A DNA stretch of 64,000 bases from Armatimonadota bacterium (GTDB taxonomy: Bacteria > Armatimonadota > Chthonomonadetes > Chthonomonadales > CAJBBX01): NCBI GenBank assembly GCA_026392115.1, contig JAPLCQ010000086.1, forward strand, positions 57,272 through 121,271, given 5' to 3'. The translations under genes and the position numbers were made by a program. The notes below the pieces were generated by a model. The model was not told where the DNA came from and searched no databases. It was given only the letters and a program-made list of their open reading frames with translations. This document shows positions 8,172 through 17,561 of this stretch, one piece after another (positions within the stretch are counted from its first letter, which is position 1; each line of letters opens with the position of its first letter).

Positions 8172-11100
8172 ATGTCCGACGACGGCCTGGGCGCCCTCCA
8201 CGAACCGACGCGCAGCTGGTTCACCGCCACCTTCGGCGAGCCCACGCGGGCGCAGCAGATGGGCTGGCCGGCCATCGCCGGCGGCGAGTCGTGCCTGCTC
8301 CTGGCCCCCACCGGCTCCGGGAAGACCCTGGCGGCCTTCCTGGTGGCCATCGACCGCCTCCTCTTCGAGCCGCCGCCCCATCCCGACCACCGGTGCCGCG
8401 TCGTCTACGTCTCCCCGCTCAAAGCGCTGGCAGTGGACGTGGAGAAGAACCTGCGGCGCCCCCTGGCCGGCGTGGCCCGCGCCGCGGAGGCCATGGGCGT
8501 GGGGCGCCACGCGCCGCAGATCGCCGTGCGCACCGGCGACACGCCCGCCCGCGACCGCGCGCGCTTCCGATCGCACCCGGCCGATATCCTCATCACCACG
8601 CCCGAGTCGCTCTACCTCATGCTCACGTCCGCGGCGCGCGAGGCCCTCCGCGGCGTGGAGTGGGTGATCGTGGACGAAATCCACGCCATGGTGGCGACCA
8701 AGCGCGGCACGCATCTCTCTCTGACGCTGGAGCGTCTGGAGGAGAACATCGGGCGTCCGCTCCGGCGCATCGGCCTCTCCGCCACCGTCCGCCCGGCCGA
8801 GGAGGTGGCGCGTTTTCTGGGTGGCCAGTGCGGCGAGCCCCCCGCCCCCCGTCCGGTGCGGCTCATCGATGCGGGTTCGGTGCGGCGCTGGGACCTGGCG
8901 GTCGTCACTCCGTCGGACCACACGCCCGGCGCCGCGCCGCTGCCCGAGGTGGTGGCCGCCCGGCGCAAGCGAAAGGACAAGGGCGACGGCCCCCGCGTGC
9001 TCTCCTTCTGGGGCGAACCCACCACCGGCGCGTGGCCCACATTGCAGCCCATGATCCTCGATCTCATCCGGGCGCACAAGACCACCCTCGTCTTCGTGAA
9101 CAACCGCCGCCTGGCCGAGCGCCTGGCCATCGCGCTGAACGAGATCGCCGGCGAGGTGATCGCCTACGCCCACCACGGCTCCATCGCCCGCGAGAAGCGG
9201 CTGACCATCGAGCACGACCTGAAGTCCGGCAGGCTGCCCGCCATCGTCTGCACCTCGTCGCTGGAGCTTGGCATCGACATGGGCAGCATCGACCTGGTGG
9301 TGCAGGTGGAGGCCCCGCCGTCGGTCTCGGCGGGCCTGCAGCGCGTGGGGCGGGCGGGCCACCAGGTGGGCGCCTCCAGCAAAGGCGTCATCATCCCCAA
9401 GTTCCGCGACGACCTGCTCGCGTCGGCCGCCGTGGCCGAAAGGATGCTGGCCGGCGACGTGGAGCCCATGCGCTACCCGCGATGCCCGCTGGACGTGCTG
9501 GCGCAGCAGATCGTGGCCATCGCCGCCATGGACGACCGGCGCGTCGACGACCTCGCCGCCCTCGTTCGCCGCGCCGCGCCCTACGCCGACCTGCCCGAGG
9601 CCTCTTTCCTCGCCGTGCTGGACATGCTCAGCGGCAAGTACCCGTCCGACGCGTTCGCCGAGCTTCGCCCGCGCATCACCTGGAACCGGCTCAGCGGCCT
9701 CGTCACCGCCCGCGAGGGCGCGCGCCGCCTGGCCGTCAGCAACAGCGGCAGCATCCCCGACAGGGGCCTTTTCGGCGTCTTCATGGCCGGATCGGAGCCG
9801 GGCAAGGGGCGCGTGGGCGAGCTCGACGAGATCATGGTCTACGAGACCCGCGTCAACGACGTCATCGTCCTCGGCGCCAGTAGTTGGCGCGTGGAGGAGA
9901 TCAGCCCGGACAAGGTGACGGTCACCCCCGCGCCCGGCGTTCCCGGCCGCACGCCCTTCTGGCACGGGGAGGGCGTGGGCCGCCCGCCGGAGCTGGGCCG
10001 GGCCATCGGCAGCCTCAGCCGCCGCCTGCTGGAGGGTACCCAGGCCGAGGGCGAGGCGCTGCTCACGGGGAGCCACGCCCTGGGGCGCGAGGCGGCTCGG
10101 GAGCTGATCTCCTACCTCCGTTCGCAGGTCTCCGCCGCCGGCGCAGCGCCGGACGACCGCACCGTCCTCATCGAGCGGTGCAAGGACGAGAACGACGACT
10201 GGCGCGTCTGCCTCCTGAGCCCCCTGGGAGCGCGCATCCTGGCTCCCTGGGCCATGGCCGTGGCCGCCACCATCCACGCCGCCACGGGCCTTGAGCCGGA
10301 CATCCTCTGGACCGACAACGGCATCGTGGTGCGCATGCCCAACTCCGAGGCTCCGCCCGACGCCTCCTGGTTCACCCCCGAGCCGCACAGCGTCGAGGCC
10401 CTCGTCATGCGGCAACTCTCCGTGGGCGGCGGCGGGGCGCGGGCAGCCGTGCAGGGCGCACCGGTCAACGCGCTCTTCGCCTCGCGCTTCCGCGAGGCGG
10501 CCCAGCGGGCCCTCCTCCTGCCCCACGGCAAGATCGGCGAGCGCACGCCCCTCTGGCGCCAGCGAAAGCGGGCCGCCGACCTGCTGCACGTGGCCGGAAG
10601 GCACCCCTCGTTCCCCATCGTCATGGAGACCTTCCGCGAGTGCCTGGCCGACTTCTTCGATATGCCCGCCCTCCACGAGACGCTGGAGCGGCTCGAGGAC
10701 GGCTCCATGCGCGCCGTGGTGGCCGACACGCGGTCTCCCTCTCCCATGGCCGCGTCGCTGCTCTTCAGCTACGTCGGCAACTTCATGTACGAGGGCGACG
10801 CGCCCATCGCCGAGCGCCGGGCCCAGGCCCTGACCATCGATCCGGTGCAGCTCAAGCAGCTCATGGGCGACGCCGCCCTGCGGGAGCTGATCTCGCCCGA
10901 AGCGCTCCAGGCCCTGGAGGAGGGGCTCCAGCGCCTCGCGACGGGCTACGGAGCCCGTCACCTCGACGGCCTGCACGACCTGCTGCTGCGGCTGGGCGAC
11001 CTATCCGACGCCGAGGCCGCCGCCCGTTGCGATCCGCCCGAGGCCGCGCCGGGCTGGCTGGCCAGGCTGCGCTCCGAGCAGAGAATCCTGCGGCTGCCCG

Positions 11101-12785
11101 TGGCAGGTGATCCGCGCTGGGTGGCCGTGGAGGACGCATCGCGCTACCGCGACGCGCTCGGCATCGCGCTACCGTCCGACCTGCACGAGGCGTTCGCCCT
11201 GCCCGTTCCCGACCCGCTGGACGACCTGCTGTCGCGCTATGCCCGGACGCGCGGTCCCTTCACGGCGGCCGACGCGGCGGCCCGGTTCGGGCTCGGCCCG
11301 GCCGTGGCGGAGGGCGCCTTGAGGGCGCTGGAGGCCCAGGGGCGCCTCATCTCCGGTGCGTTCCGGCCCGGTGGGCGAGGCCTGGAGTGGTGCGAGGCCG
11401 ACGTTCTGCGTTCCCTGCGCGGCAGGTCGCTGGCCAAGCTCCGCAAGGAGGTCGAGCCCGTCTCCGGCGCGGCCCTGACCCGGTATCTGCTCGACCACCA
11501 CGGCCTGGAGCCCCTCATTGGCGCGCCCGAGGGCGGCGCGCCCGGCGTCGCCGCCGCCCGGCGCGACCTGCTGGAGGCGATCCGGCTGCTCGAGGGCGCG
11601 CCCATCGCCGTGGCGGCGCTGGAGACCAGCGTCCTGCCCGCCCGCGTGCGCGGCTACGATCCCCGCGACCTCGACCTGCTGACGGCCACGGGCCAGGTGG
11701 TCTGGCAGGGCGATGGTGGAACCGGCGCGCAGGACGGCCGGGTGCGGCTCTACCTGGCCGACGATGCGCCGCTGCTGGCCCGTGCGGTCCCGGTTGATCG
11801 CCAAGACCCGCTGGAGCGCGCCGTGGTGCAGGCCCTCCAGTCCCGCGGCGCCTCGTTCACGCTGCGGCTCGCCGCCGAGGTGGGGCAGCCGCCCGCCGCG
11901 GTGACCGAGGCCGTCTGGCGGCTGGTCTGGGCGGGTGTGGTCACCAACGACACGCTGGCCCCGGTGCGGGGGCTTGTCGCACCGTCCGCGGCGCCGCGCC
12001 GCTCCAGGCCCATGGCGCGGCCGCGCCACGCGCCCATCGTGCTGGGCGGCCTGCCGCAGACCGCCCGTCCGACCGAAACTCCCGGCCGCTGGTCGCTGCT
12101 TATGTGGCCCGCCGCCACACCCGCCGCCCGCGCCGCCGCGCAGGTGGAGATGCTGCTGGCGAGGCACGGCGTGCTCCTGCGCGAGGCGGTCTCGCCCGAG
12201 GAGGTGGAGGGCGGCTACCCGGCGGCGTATGGCGTCATGCGAGCCATGGAGGACGCCGGCAGGGCGCGCCGGGGTTACTTCGTGGCGGGCCTGGCCGGGG
12301 CGCAGTTCGCGCTGACGGGCTCGGCCGACGCCCTCCGCCGGTTCCGGGACCCCGGCGCCGAGCCGGTCGGCCATCTGCTGGCCTCGCTGGACCCGGCCAA
12401 CCCGTACGGCGCCACGCTGCCCTGGCCCGACCGCCCCGACGGCCGCAAGCCGGCGCGCATGGCCAACACCTGGCTGGCGCTGCTGGACGGCTGCCCCGCG
12501 GCGTGGCTGGGGCGAGGCGGCCACACGATGCTGCTTTACCCGACCGAGGCCGACTGGCGGGACCATCGCGAATGGGCGGACACCGTTGCCGGAACGCTGG
12601 CGGAGGCGGTGCGCCTCGGCCGCCTGCCGAGCTTGACGATCCGCGAGGCTGACGGCCTCTCGCTGGTCCGCGAACCCGAAGAGGGCGGCCCGGTGGACCT
12701 CCCGCCGCACGTGGCGCGGTTGGCCGAGGCCCTCGACCGCGCAGGCTTCCGCCGCACCGGCAAGGGCTGGTTCATGCGGGCGTAA
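8172..12785 (+). CDS. lhr: Lhr-type ATP-dependent DEAD/DEAH helicase
   Basis: From the ATG at 8172 the protein is 1537 aa, matching the full-length Lhr (large helicase-related) form. Superfamily 2 motifs are intact: Walker A APTGSGKT (Lys51), DEIH box at about 168-171, SAT in GLSATV, and a C-terminal RecA-domain motif SSLELGIDMG with QRVGRAGH. After the helicase core come the winged-helix and Lhr-core domains and the long Lhr C-terminal extension. Lhr proteins are 3'-5' translocases on single-stranded DNA that act in DNA repair. An in-frame ATG at 8118 would add 18 residues but falls in a terminator-like hairpin. The gene is monocistronic and faces the peptidase pair. Confidence 0.92.
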   Translation: MSDDGLGALHEPTRSWFTATFGEPTRAQQMGWPAIAGGESCLLLAPTGSGKTLAAFLVAIDRLLFEPPPHPDHRCRVVYVSPLKALAVDVEKNLRRPLAGVARAAEAMGVGRHAPQIAVRTGDTPARDRARFRSHPADILITTPESLYLMLTSAAREALRGVEWVIVDEIHAMVATKRGTHLSLTLERLEENIGRPLRRIGLSATVRPAEEVARFLGGQCGEPPAPRPVRLIDAGSVRRWDLAVVTPSDHTPGAAPLPEVVAARRKRKDKGDGPRVLSFWGEPTTGAWPTLQPMILDLIRAHKTTLVFVNNRRLAERLAIALNEIAGEVIAYAHHGSIAREKRLTIEHDLKSGRLPAIVCTSSLELGIDMGSIDLVVQVEAPPSVSAGLQRVGRAGHQVGASSKGVIIPKFRDDLLASAAVAERMLAGDVEPMRYPRCPLDVLAQQIVAIAAMDDRRVDDLAALVRRAAPYADLPEASFLAVLDMLSGKYPSDAFAELRPRITWNRLSGLVTAREGARRLAVSNSGSIPDRGLFGVFMAGSEPGKGRVGELDEIMVYETRVNDVIVLGASSWRVEEISPDKVTVTPAPGVPGRTPFWHGEGVGRPPELGRAIGSLSRRLLEGTQAEGEALLTGSHALGREAARELISYLRSQVSAAGAAPDDRTVLIERCKDENDDWRVCLLSPLGARILAPWAMAVAATIHAATGLEPDILWTDNGIVVRMPNSEAPPDASWFTPEPHSVEALVMRQLSVGGGGARAAVQGAPVNALFASRFREAAQRALLLPHGKIGERTPLWRQRKRAADLLHVAGRHPSFPIVMETFRECLADFFDMPALHETLERLEDGSMRAVVADTRSPSPMAASLLFSYVGNFMYEGDAPIAERRAQALTIDPVQLKQLMGDAALRELISPEALQALEEGLQRLATGYGARHLDGLHDLLLRLGDLSDAEAAARCDPPEAAPGWLARLRSEQRILRLPVAGDPRWVAVEDASRYRDALGIALPSDLHEAFALPVPDPLDDLLSRYARTRGPFTAADAAARFGLGPAVAEGALRALEAQGRLISGAFRPGGRGLEWCEADVLRSLRGRSLAKLRKEVEPVSGAALTRYLLDHHGLEPLIGAPEGGAPGVAAARRDLLEAIRLLEGAPIAVAALETSVLPARVRGYDPRDLDLLTATGQVVWQGDGGTGAQDGRVRLYLADDAPLLARAVPVDRQDPLERAVVQALQSRGASFTLRLAAEVGQPPAAVTEAVWRLVWAGVVTNDTLAPVRGLVAPSAAPRRSRPMARPRHAPIVLGGLPQTARPTETPGRWSLLMWPAATPAARAAAQVEMLLARHGVLLREAVSPEEVEGGYPAAYGVMRAMEDAGRARRGYFVAGLAGAQFALTGSADALRRFRDPGAEPVGHLLASLDPANPYGATLPWPDRPDGRKPARMANTWLALLDGCPAAWLGRGGHTMLLYPTEADWRDHREWADTVAGTLAEAVRLGRLPSLTIREADGLSLVREPEEGGPVDLPPHVARLAEALDRAGFRRTGKGWFMRA

Positions 12786-12832
12786 GGGCGTTCAGGAACA
12801 AACGAACCCCGGCCGCATACCGCCGGTCGAGT

Positions 12833-12856
12833 GCCGGCCCGCGGGCGCGGGCCGGC
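12833..12856. terminator. Hairpin between convergent lhr and ctpA
   Basis: GCCGGCCCGC (12833-12842) and GCGGGCCGGC (12847-12856) form a perfect 10-bp stem with a GGGC loop. It sits in the 95-base gap between two convergent genes, where it could end transcription from both sides. No U-tract is present on either strand. Confidence 0.5.
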
Positions 12857-12880
12857 GTATCGAGCTCGCGGGCGCCCCGC

Positions 12881-14236
12881 CTACGGTCGAACCGAGACCA
12901 CTCCGGCGGCCATCTGCTTGTGTACTTCGGCGACGGCCCGGGCCAGCTGGGTGTCGTTCTTTGTGTCCTCGAAGTCCTGATCCAGCCAGAGCTTCGACTG
13001 CTCAACCTCGATGTCCGGCGCGATGCCGCCCGTGTTGAAGATGGGGCGGTGCTCCTCGTCGAACTTGTTGTTGATGTCGCGGCCGCTGGGCGTGAAGTAC
13101 TTGGCCGTGGTCAGGCGCAGCGCGGTGTCGTTGGCCAGCGGGAAGAGCGTCTGCACGAGGCCCTTGCCGAAGGTGTGCTTGCCCACCAGCGTCCCGGCCT
13201 TGGTGTCCTTGATGGCGCCTGCCACGATCTCGCTGGCGCTGGCGCTGTTCTCGTTGATCAGCACCACGATGGGGATACCCGTGTAGCGCTGCACCCGGCG
13301 GGTGCGGATCGCCGCCCGGCGCCCGTTCTTCTCCTGAACCAGCACCACGGGCCCGGAACTGACGAACCGGCTGGCGACCTCCACCGCGGCGGTCAGCAGC
13401 CCGCCGGGGTTGTACCGGAGGTCGAAGACCAGGCCCTTCATGCCCTGCGCTTGCAGTTCGGACACGGCTTTGTCGAGCTGGACGGCGCTCTTCTCGTTGA
13501 ACTCGTTCAGGACGATGTGGCCCACCTTTCGGACCGGGTCCGCCATCTTGCTCGTCACCACGGGCGGCTCGATGTGCATGCGCGTCAGCACGAAGCTGAT
13601 GGGCTTGGGCGCGCCGCGCCGGAGCATGGTGATGGTCACCCGGGTGCCCTTGGGCCCCTTGATGAGCTTCACCACGCTGCTGATGTCCATGCCCAACGTG
13701 GGCGTGGTCTTGATGAGCTTGCCCGTCTTGATGTCGTGCGTGCCGACGCTCAGGATGGTGTCGCCGGCCTTGACGCCCGCCTTGGTCGCGGGACTGCCGG
13801 GCAGCGGCCGCACCACGCGGACATCCTTGCCCACCGGCTCCAGCACGGCGCCGATGCCCTCGAACGAGCCCTGCGTGGTCTGCTGCATCTGCCGCCACTC
13901 ATCCTGGTCCAGGAACCCGGTGAACGGATCATTGAGGCTGGCCAGCATGCCCTCGATGGCGGCATAGGTCAGCTCCTTGGTCTTCTTGGCGTCGATGGCC
14001 GCGGGGGCGTACTCGTGCTTCAGCACGTCCAGCGCCTCGGCGTAGGCCGCGAACGTGACATCGGTGTCTTCCGCCGAGGCCGCCTGCACGCCCAGCGACT
14101 GCAGCACCTGATCCAGCGGGCGGCCGGAGTGGCGCATGGCCCTGGGGTTTGGTCCTGCGGTGAGGCCCAGCAGGAAGGCCGCGCCGACCAGCGCGACGAT
14201 CGGCAATATGCGGGACCGGATGGTCATGGCTCTCAT
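12881..14236 (-). CDS. ctpA: C-terminal processing peptidase, S41 family (active form)
   Basis: This 451-aa protein has an N-terminal signal/anchor helix (ILPIVALVGAAFLLGLTAG), a PDZ domain (about residues 115-210, GSFEGIGAVLEPVG through GTRVTITMLRRG) and an S41 catalytic domain. The serine/lysine dyad is intact: the middle Ser of NSASASE (Ser333) and Lys358 in HTFGKG, with the conserved Asp (344) between them. In this family it trims exported proteins at the C-terminus outside the cytoplasmic membrane. The ATG overlaps the upstream gene's stop (ATGA); a second ATG at 14227 has better ribosome-site spacing. Cotranscribed with the S41 paralogue just upstream. Confidence 0.92.
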   Translation of the reverse strand: MRAMTIRSRILPIVALVGAAFLLGLTAGPNPRAMRHSGRPLDQVLQSLGVQAASAEDTDVTFAAYAEALDVLKHEYAPAAIDAKKTKELTYAAIEGMLASLNDPFTGFLDQDEWRQMQQTTQGSFEGIGAVLEPVGKDVRVVRPLPGSPATKAGVKAGDTILSVGTHDIKTGKLIKTTPTLGMDISSVVKLIKGPKGTRVTITMLRRGAPKPISFVLTRMHIEPPVVTSKMADPVRKVGHIVLNEFNEKSAVQLDKAVSELQAQGMKGLVFDLRYNPGGLLTAAVEVASRFVSSGPVVLVQEKNGRRAAIRTRRVQRYTGIPIVVLINENSASASEIVAGAIKDTKAGTLVGKHTFGKGLVQTLFPLANDTALRLTTAKYFTPSGRDINNKFDEEHRPIFNTGGIAPDIEVEQSKLWLDQDFEDTKNDTQLARAVAEVHKQMAAGVVSVRP

Positions 14237-15609
14237 CTCTCCTGGCCCTGAGCCAGCGCGCCGGCGGCGCGCCGAACCGGGTCCTCGCTCTCGGGAACCA
14301 CCATGTCGGGCTTCAGGCCCACGCCCTCGATGGACGCGCCCTTGTCCGTGAGGAACTTGCCCGCCGATACGGTCAGCGCGCCGCCCGCCCGCAGCGGGAC
14401 CAGCTTCTGGTAGGCGCCGTCGCCCATGGAGCGCGTCCCAACGAGCTTGGCGCCGCCCTGGTCGCGAAGCGCCGCGGCGGCGACTTCGGCCAATCCCGCC
14501 GTGCCGCCGTTGACCACCACGGCCAGACGCCTCGGCTTGGCCCGTTCGGCCGCGGGCGGCAGGGCCTGCTTGCGCCCGCCGGCGCGAACCACGGAGCCCA
14601 TGCTGCCGCCATCCGTCAGGAGCCCCACCAGCGTCGCGGCCGCCGAGTAGGCTCCCGACCGCGTATCGGCGACGGGTCCGCCGGCGTTGTTGCGAAGGTC
14701 GATGACGACCGGCGCCGCGCCCGCCGCGGCCAGAGCCTCGGTCAGCTCCTTCTCGGCGCGCTCGTTGAACTGCGTGATGCGGAGGCAGGCGACCCCGTCC
14801 ACCCGGGTCTCGCTCACCGGATCCAGCGTGTAGGCCGCGCTGTGGACGGTGACCTTGATGGGCTTGGGAGAGCCCTGCCGCTCGAGGGTCAGCTTCACGT
14901 CGGCCGGGTCAGGCGTCGTCTTGCTCAGCGGCAGGCCGTTGAGCCTGTCCAGCGCGCGCCCAAGGGTCATGCCGTCGGTCAAGCGCTTGGTGGCGTCCTT
15001 GAAGGCCTGGCGATAGGTGCGGTCGTCCATCTCGCGGGTCTGCATGTTGTTCAGGTCGAGGCGCGGGTCGTAGGCGATGACCCAGCGACCGTCGATCTCG
15101 GTCACCACGTCGCCCGCGTGCACGCCGGCCACGTCCGCCGGGCCGCCCGGAGCCGGCGCGACGATGCGGAGGCGCCGCTGCTCCACCTCGCCCTTCTTGA
15201 ACTTGCCGACGGTGAGGAAGGCGCCGATGCCCTCGAACTCGCCGGAGAGCTGCCGCTGGTAGCGGGCCCACTGCTTGGCGTCGTAGAAGCGGGTGCGGGG
15301 GTCGTCCAGGGCGAAGGCCATGGAACGCACGGCGCCGTCGGCCAGCCTGGTGGGGTCGCCCACCTTGTCGACGTACTCGCTATAGACGTATGCCAGCACA
15401 TCGCGCAGGGTGTCTGCCGGGTCGCCCGAGTCGGCTTCGTCGACAAAAGGCGTACCGGAGCCCGGCAGGCCCGCCATGGGGCCCGCCACCTGCGTGTTGT
15501 GTGCGAATACGGTGCGGTTGAACCAGCGTATCTGCCGGCCACCCGCAAATGCCGCCACGACGAGCACTGCGAGCCATACGGCCAGCGCTACGCGTTTGGT
15601 TGTCCTCAA
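14233..15609 (-). CDS. S41 peptidase paralogue lacking catalytic Ser and Lys (predicted pseudopeptidase)
   Basis: The 458-aa product has an N-terminal membrane helix (VALAVWLAVLVVAAFAGG), a PDZ-like domain (EFEGIGAFLTVG, then AGDVVTEIDGRW) and an S41 fold with the hallmark DLRNNAGG. Aligned to the active neighbour, the catalytic stretch reads TAGLAEVAAAALRD: the nucleophile Ser is Gly372, and the catalytic Lys in FGKG is Asp397 (MGDG). The conserved Asp (383) remains. The rest looks well maintained, so a non-catalytic regulatory or substrate-presenting role is more likely than decay. The start is TTG at 15609 with GAGGG about 7 nt upstream; the nearest upstream ATG is out of frame. Confidence 0.85.
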   Translation of the reverse strand: MRTTKRVALAVWLAVLVVAAFAGGRQIRWFNRTVFAHNTQVAGPMAGLPGSGTPFVDEADSGDPADTLRDVLAYVYSEYVDKVGDPTRLADGAVRSMAFALDDPRTRFYDAKQWARYQRQLSGEFEGIGAFLTVGKFKKGEVEQRRLRIVAPAPGGPADVAGVHAGDVVTEIDGRWVIAYDPRLDLNNMQTREMDDRTYRQAFKDATKRLTDGMTLGRALDRLNGLPLSKTTPDPADVKLTLERQGSPKPIKVTVHSAAYTLDPVSETRVDGVACLRITQFNERAEKELTEALAAAGAAPVVIDLRNNAGGPVADTRSGAYSAAATLVGLLTDGGSMGSVVRAGGRKQALPPAAERAKPRRLAVVVNGGTAGLAEVAAAALRDQGGAKLVGTRSMGDGAYQKLVPLRAGGALTVSAGKFLTDKGASIEGVGLKPDMVVPESEDPVRRAAGALAQGQER

Positions 15610-15660
15610 GAGCGGTCCCTCACCTTCCGGCGCACGACCATGCCTGCGATGTCACAGTCG

Positions 15661-15666
15661 ATTATG
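15661..15666 (-). promoter_or_regulatory. Possible -10 (CATAAT) for the S41 operon
   Basis: On the minus strand CATAAT lies about 52 nt before the TTG start, with a second candidate, TATACT, just upstream. No -35 match is seen at 16-18 nt from either. The intergenic region 15610-15805 must contain divergent promoters, so one of these is plausible. Confidence 0.3.
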
Positions 15667-15752
15667 CCGTAAGTATACTGCGTGAGCCCATGACCCGGAG
15701 GAGACGGCGCCGCCGTTGGAGCGCGTCCCGCCGGGCCGAGCGGTCAGTGAAG

Positions 15753-15758
15753 TAAAAT
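15753..15758 (+). promoter_or_regulatory. Possible -10 (TAAAAT) for the rpiB operon
   Basis: TAAAAT followed by GAACCCC resembles the TAGAATGAACCC at 21434, also upstream of an operon. No good -35 box precedes it. Confidence 0.4.
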
Positions 15759-15772
15759 GAACCCCAGCGAGT

Positions 15773-15792
15773 GCGGCGCCGTTACGCGCCGC
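15773..15792 (+). other. Leader hairpin upstream of the rpiB ribosome site
   Basis: GCGGCGC (15773-15779) pairs with GCGCCGC (15786-15792) around CGTTAC. It ends 4 nt before the AGGAG box (15797-15801), so it could affect initiation or mRNA stability. No known regulatory RNA family is recognised. Confidence 0.4.
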
Positions 15793-15805
15793 TTCCAGGA
15801 GCGCC

Positions 15806-16261
15806 ATGAAGGTTTCCATCGCCTCGGACCATGCCGGCTACCGCCTCAAGGACCGCATCGCCGCCCTCGTGCGCGGCCTCGGGCATGAGGTCGACGATCT
15901 CGGCGTCTTCAGCGACGTCTCTACCGACTACCCGGATCACGCCGCATCGGCCTCCGCGGAGGTCTCCGCGGGCCGATCCCAGCGAGCCATCCTGATCTGC
16001 GGGACGGGCGTCGGGATGTCCATCGCAGCCAATAAGTTCGACGGAGTACGTGCGGCGGCGGTTTCCGAAACCGTCAGCGCGCGCCTCGCCCGGGAGCATA
16101 ACGACGCCAATGTGCTCTGCATCGGCGAGCGTATCGTCGGCCCGGAGGTGGCGGACGACATCGTCCGCGCCTTCATGACCGCCGAGTTCGCCGGCGGCGA
16201 GAGGCACGAGCGCCGCGTAGCCAAGATCGGCGCGCTGGAAGATCGGACACCGAACGCTTGA
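15806..16261 (+). CDS. rpiB: Ribose 5-phosphate isomerase B (RpiB/LacAB family)
   Basis: This 151-aa cytoplasmic enzyme interconverts ribose 5-phosphate and ribulose 5-phosphate in the pentose phosphate pathway. The N-terminal SDHAGYRLK provides the Asp-His pair of the active site. [14 protein letters not shown] carries the conserved Cys base and phosphate-binding turn, and [18 protein letters not shown] matches the family C-terminal block. The length is normal. The ATG follows AGGAG by 4 nt. It is first gene of a tightly packed operon; its TGA overlaps a possible TTG of the glyA frame. Confidence 0.93.
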   Translation: MKVSIASDHAGYRLKDRIAALVRGLGHEVDDLGVFSDVSTDYPDHAASASAEVSAGRSQRAILICGTGVGMSIAANKFDGVRAAAVSETVSARLAREHNDANVLCIGERIVGPEVADDIVRAFMTAEFAGGERHERRVAKIGALEDRTPNA

Positions 16262-16284
16262 GCGCACCCGAGGAGGCCGGCGCC

Positions 16285-17559
16285 GTGATCGAGACGACTG
16301 AGACGGACCCGAGGATGCTGCCGCTGACGGTAGCCGACCCCGCCGTGGCCGAGGCCATCCGGTGGGAGGAGGAGCGGCTGGAGGAGCACATCGAGCTGAT
16401 CGCGTCGGAAAACGTGGTCTCGCTCGCCGTGCTCCAGGCGACGGGCTCCGTGATGACCAACAAATACGCCGAGGGCTATCCCGGCAAGCGCTACTACGGC
16501 GGCTGCACCAACGTCGACGTGGTCGAGGACCTGGCCCGCAAGCGCGCCTGTGAGCTCTTCGGAGTGGAGCACGCCAACGTGCAGCCGCACAGCGGCGCGC
16601 AGGCCAATCTGGCCGTCTACAGCGTGGCCTTGGAGCCCGGCGACACCTACCTGGCCATGAGCCTCAGCGAGGGCGGGCACCTGACGCACGGCTCGCCGGT
16701 GAACTTCTCGGGTTCGTGGTACAAGCCCGTCCACTACGGCGTCTCGCCCGAGACCGGGCGCATCGACATGGACGAGGTCGCGCGGCTGGCCGATCAGCAC
16801 AAGCCCAAGCTGATCGTGGCCGGCGCCAGCTGCTACGCCCGCATCCTCGATTTCGCCGCGTTCCGGCGCATCGCCGACGGCGTGGGCGCACGGCTCATGG
16901 TCGATATGGCGCACATCGCCGGACTCGTCGCCGCCGGCGAGCATCCGTCGCCGGTCCCGTACGCGCACTTCGTCACGACGACCACGCACAAGACGCTGCG
17001 CGGCCCGCGCGGCGGCATGATCCTCACCTCCGCCGAGTTCGCGCCTGCCATCGACAAGGCCGTCTTCCCCGGCATGCAGGGCGGCCCGCTCATGCACGTC
17101 ATCGCGGCCAAGGCCGTCTCCCTCCTGGAGGCCCGGCAGCCCGCCTTCCGGCGCTACCAGGCGCAGGTCCGCGCCAATGCGGCCGCCATCGGTCGAACGC
17201 TCATGGACGCGGGCTGGAGCCTCGTCTCCGGCGGCACCGACAACCACCTGATCTGGTGCGACCTGCGCCCCAAGGGCTCCACGGGGCGCGCGGCCGAGGT
17301 GGCGCTGGACGCCGTGGGCATCACGGTCAACCGCAACATGATCCCCGGCGACCCCGCCAAGCCCTGGGTCACCAGCGGCATCCGCATCGGCTCGCCCGCC
17401 GTCACGTCCCGCGGGTTCACCGAGGCCGAGATGGCCGAGACCGGCCGGCTGGTCGACCGCTGCATCAGCCATCCGGGAGACGAGGCCGTCCTCGCCGAGG
17501 TCCGGGCGGATGTCCGCTCCCTGACGGCCCGCTTCCCCCTGCGCGCGGCGGGGCTCTGA
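16285..17559 (+). CDS. glyA: Serine hydroxymethyltransferase
   Basis: The PLP enzyme converts serine and tetrahydrofolate to glycine and 5,10-methylene-tetrahydrofolate, feeding purine, thymidylate and methyl metabolism. The 424-aa protein shows [12 protein letters not shown] near the N-terminus, [13 protein letters not shown], the [15 protein letters not shown] block, and [11 protein letters not shown] with the PLP lysine (Lys236). The GTG at 16285 is chosen because AGGAGG sits 8 nt before it; a TTG at 16258 overlapping the rpiB stop would add nine residues. The length is normal. It is followed within 2 nt by a dCMP deaminase, which also serves thymidylate supply. Confidence 0.95.
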   Translation: MIETTETDPRMLPLTVADPAVAEAIRWEEERLEEHIELIASENVVSLAVLQATGSVMTNKYAEGYPGKRYYGGCTNVDVVEDLARKRACELFGVEHANVQPHSGAQANLAVYSVALEPGDTYLAMSLSEGGHLTHGSPVNFSGSWYKPVHYGVSPETGRIDMDEVARLADQHKPKLIVAGASCYARILDFAAFRRIADGVGARLMVDMAHIAGLVAAGEHPSPVPYAHFVTTTTHKTLRGPRGGMILTSAEFAPAIDKAVFPGMQGGPLMHVIAAKAVSLLEARQPAFRRYQAQVRANAAAIGRTLMDAGWSLVSGGTDNHLIWCDLRPKGSTGRAAEVALDAVGITVNRNMIPGDPAKPWVTSGIRIGSPAVTSRGFTEAEMAETGRLVDRCISHPGDEAVLAEVRADVRSLTARFPLRAAGL

Positions 17560-17561
17560 GT

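Noticed and set aside
6840..10976. 1378-codon open frame on the minus strand
   Set aside because: It spans the pseudopilin, a small gene, two intergenic regions and half of lhr, and shows no recognisable motif; an artefact of high GC.
14233..15609. Upstream S41 gene as a decaying pseudogene
   Set aside because: Frame, membrane anchor, PDZ and fold motifs are intact over normal length; only dyad positions are changed, which fits a maintained pseudoenzyme better.
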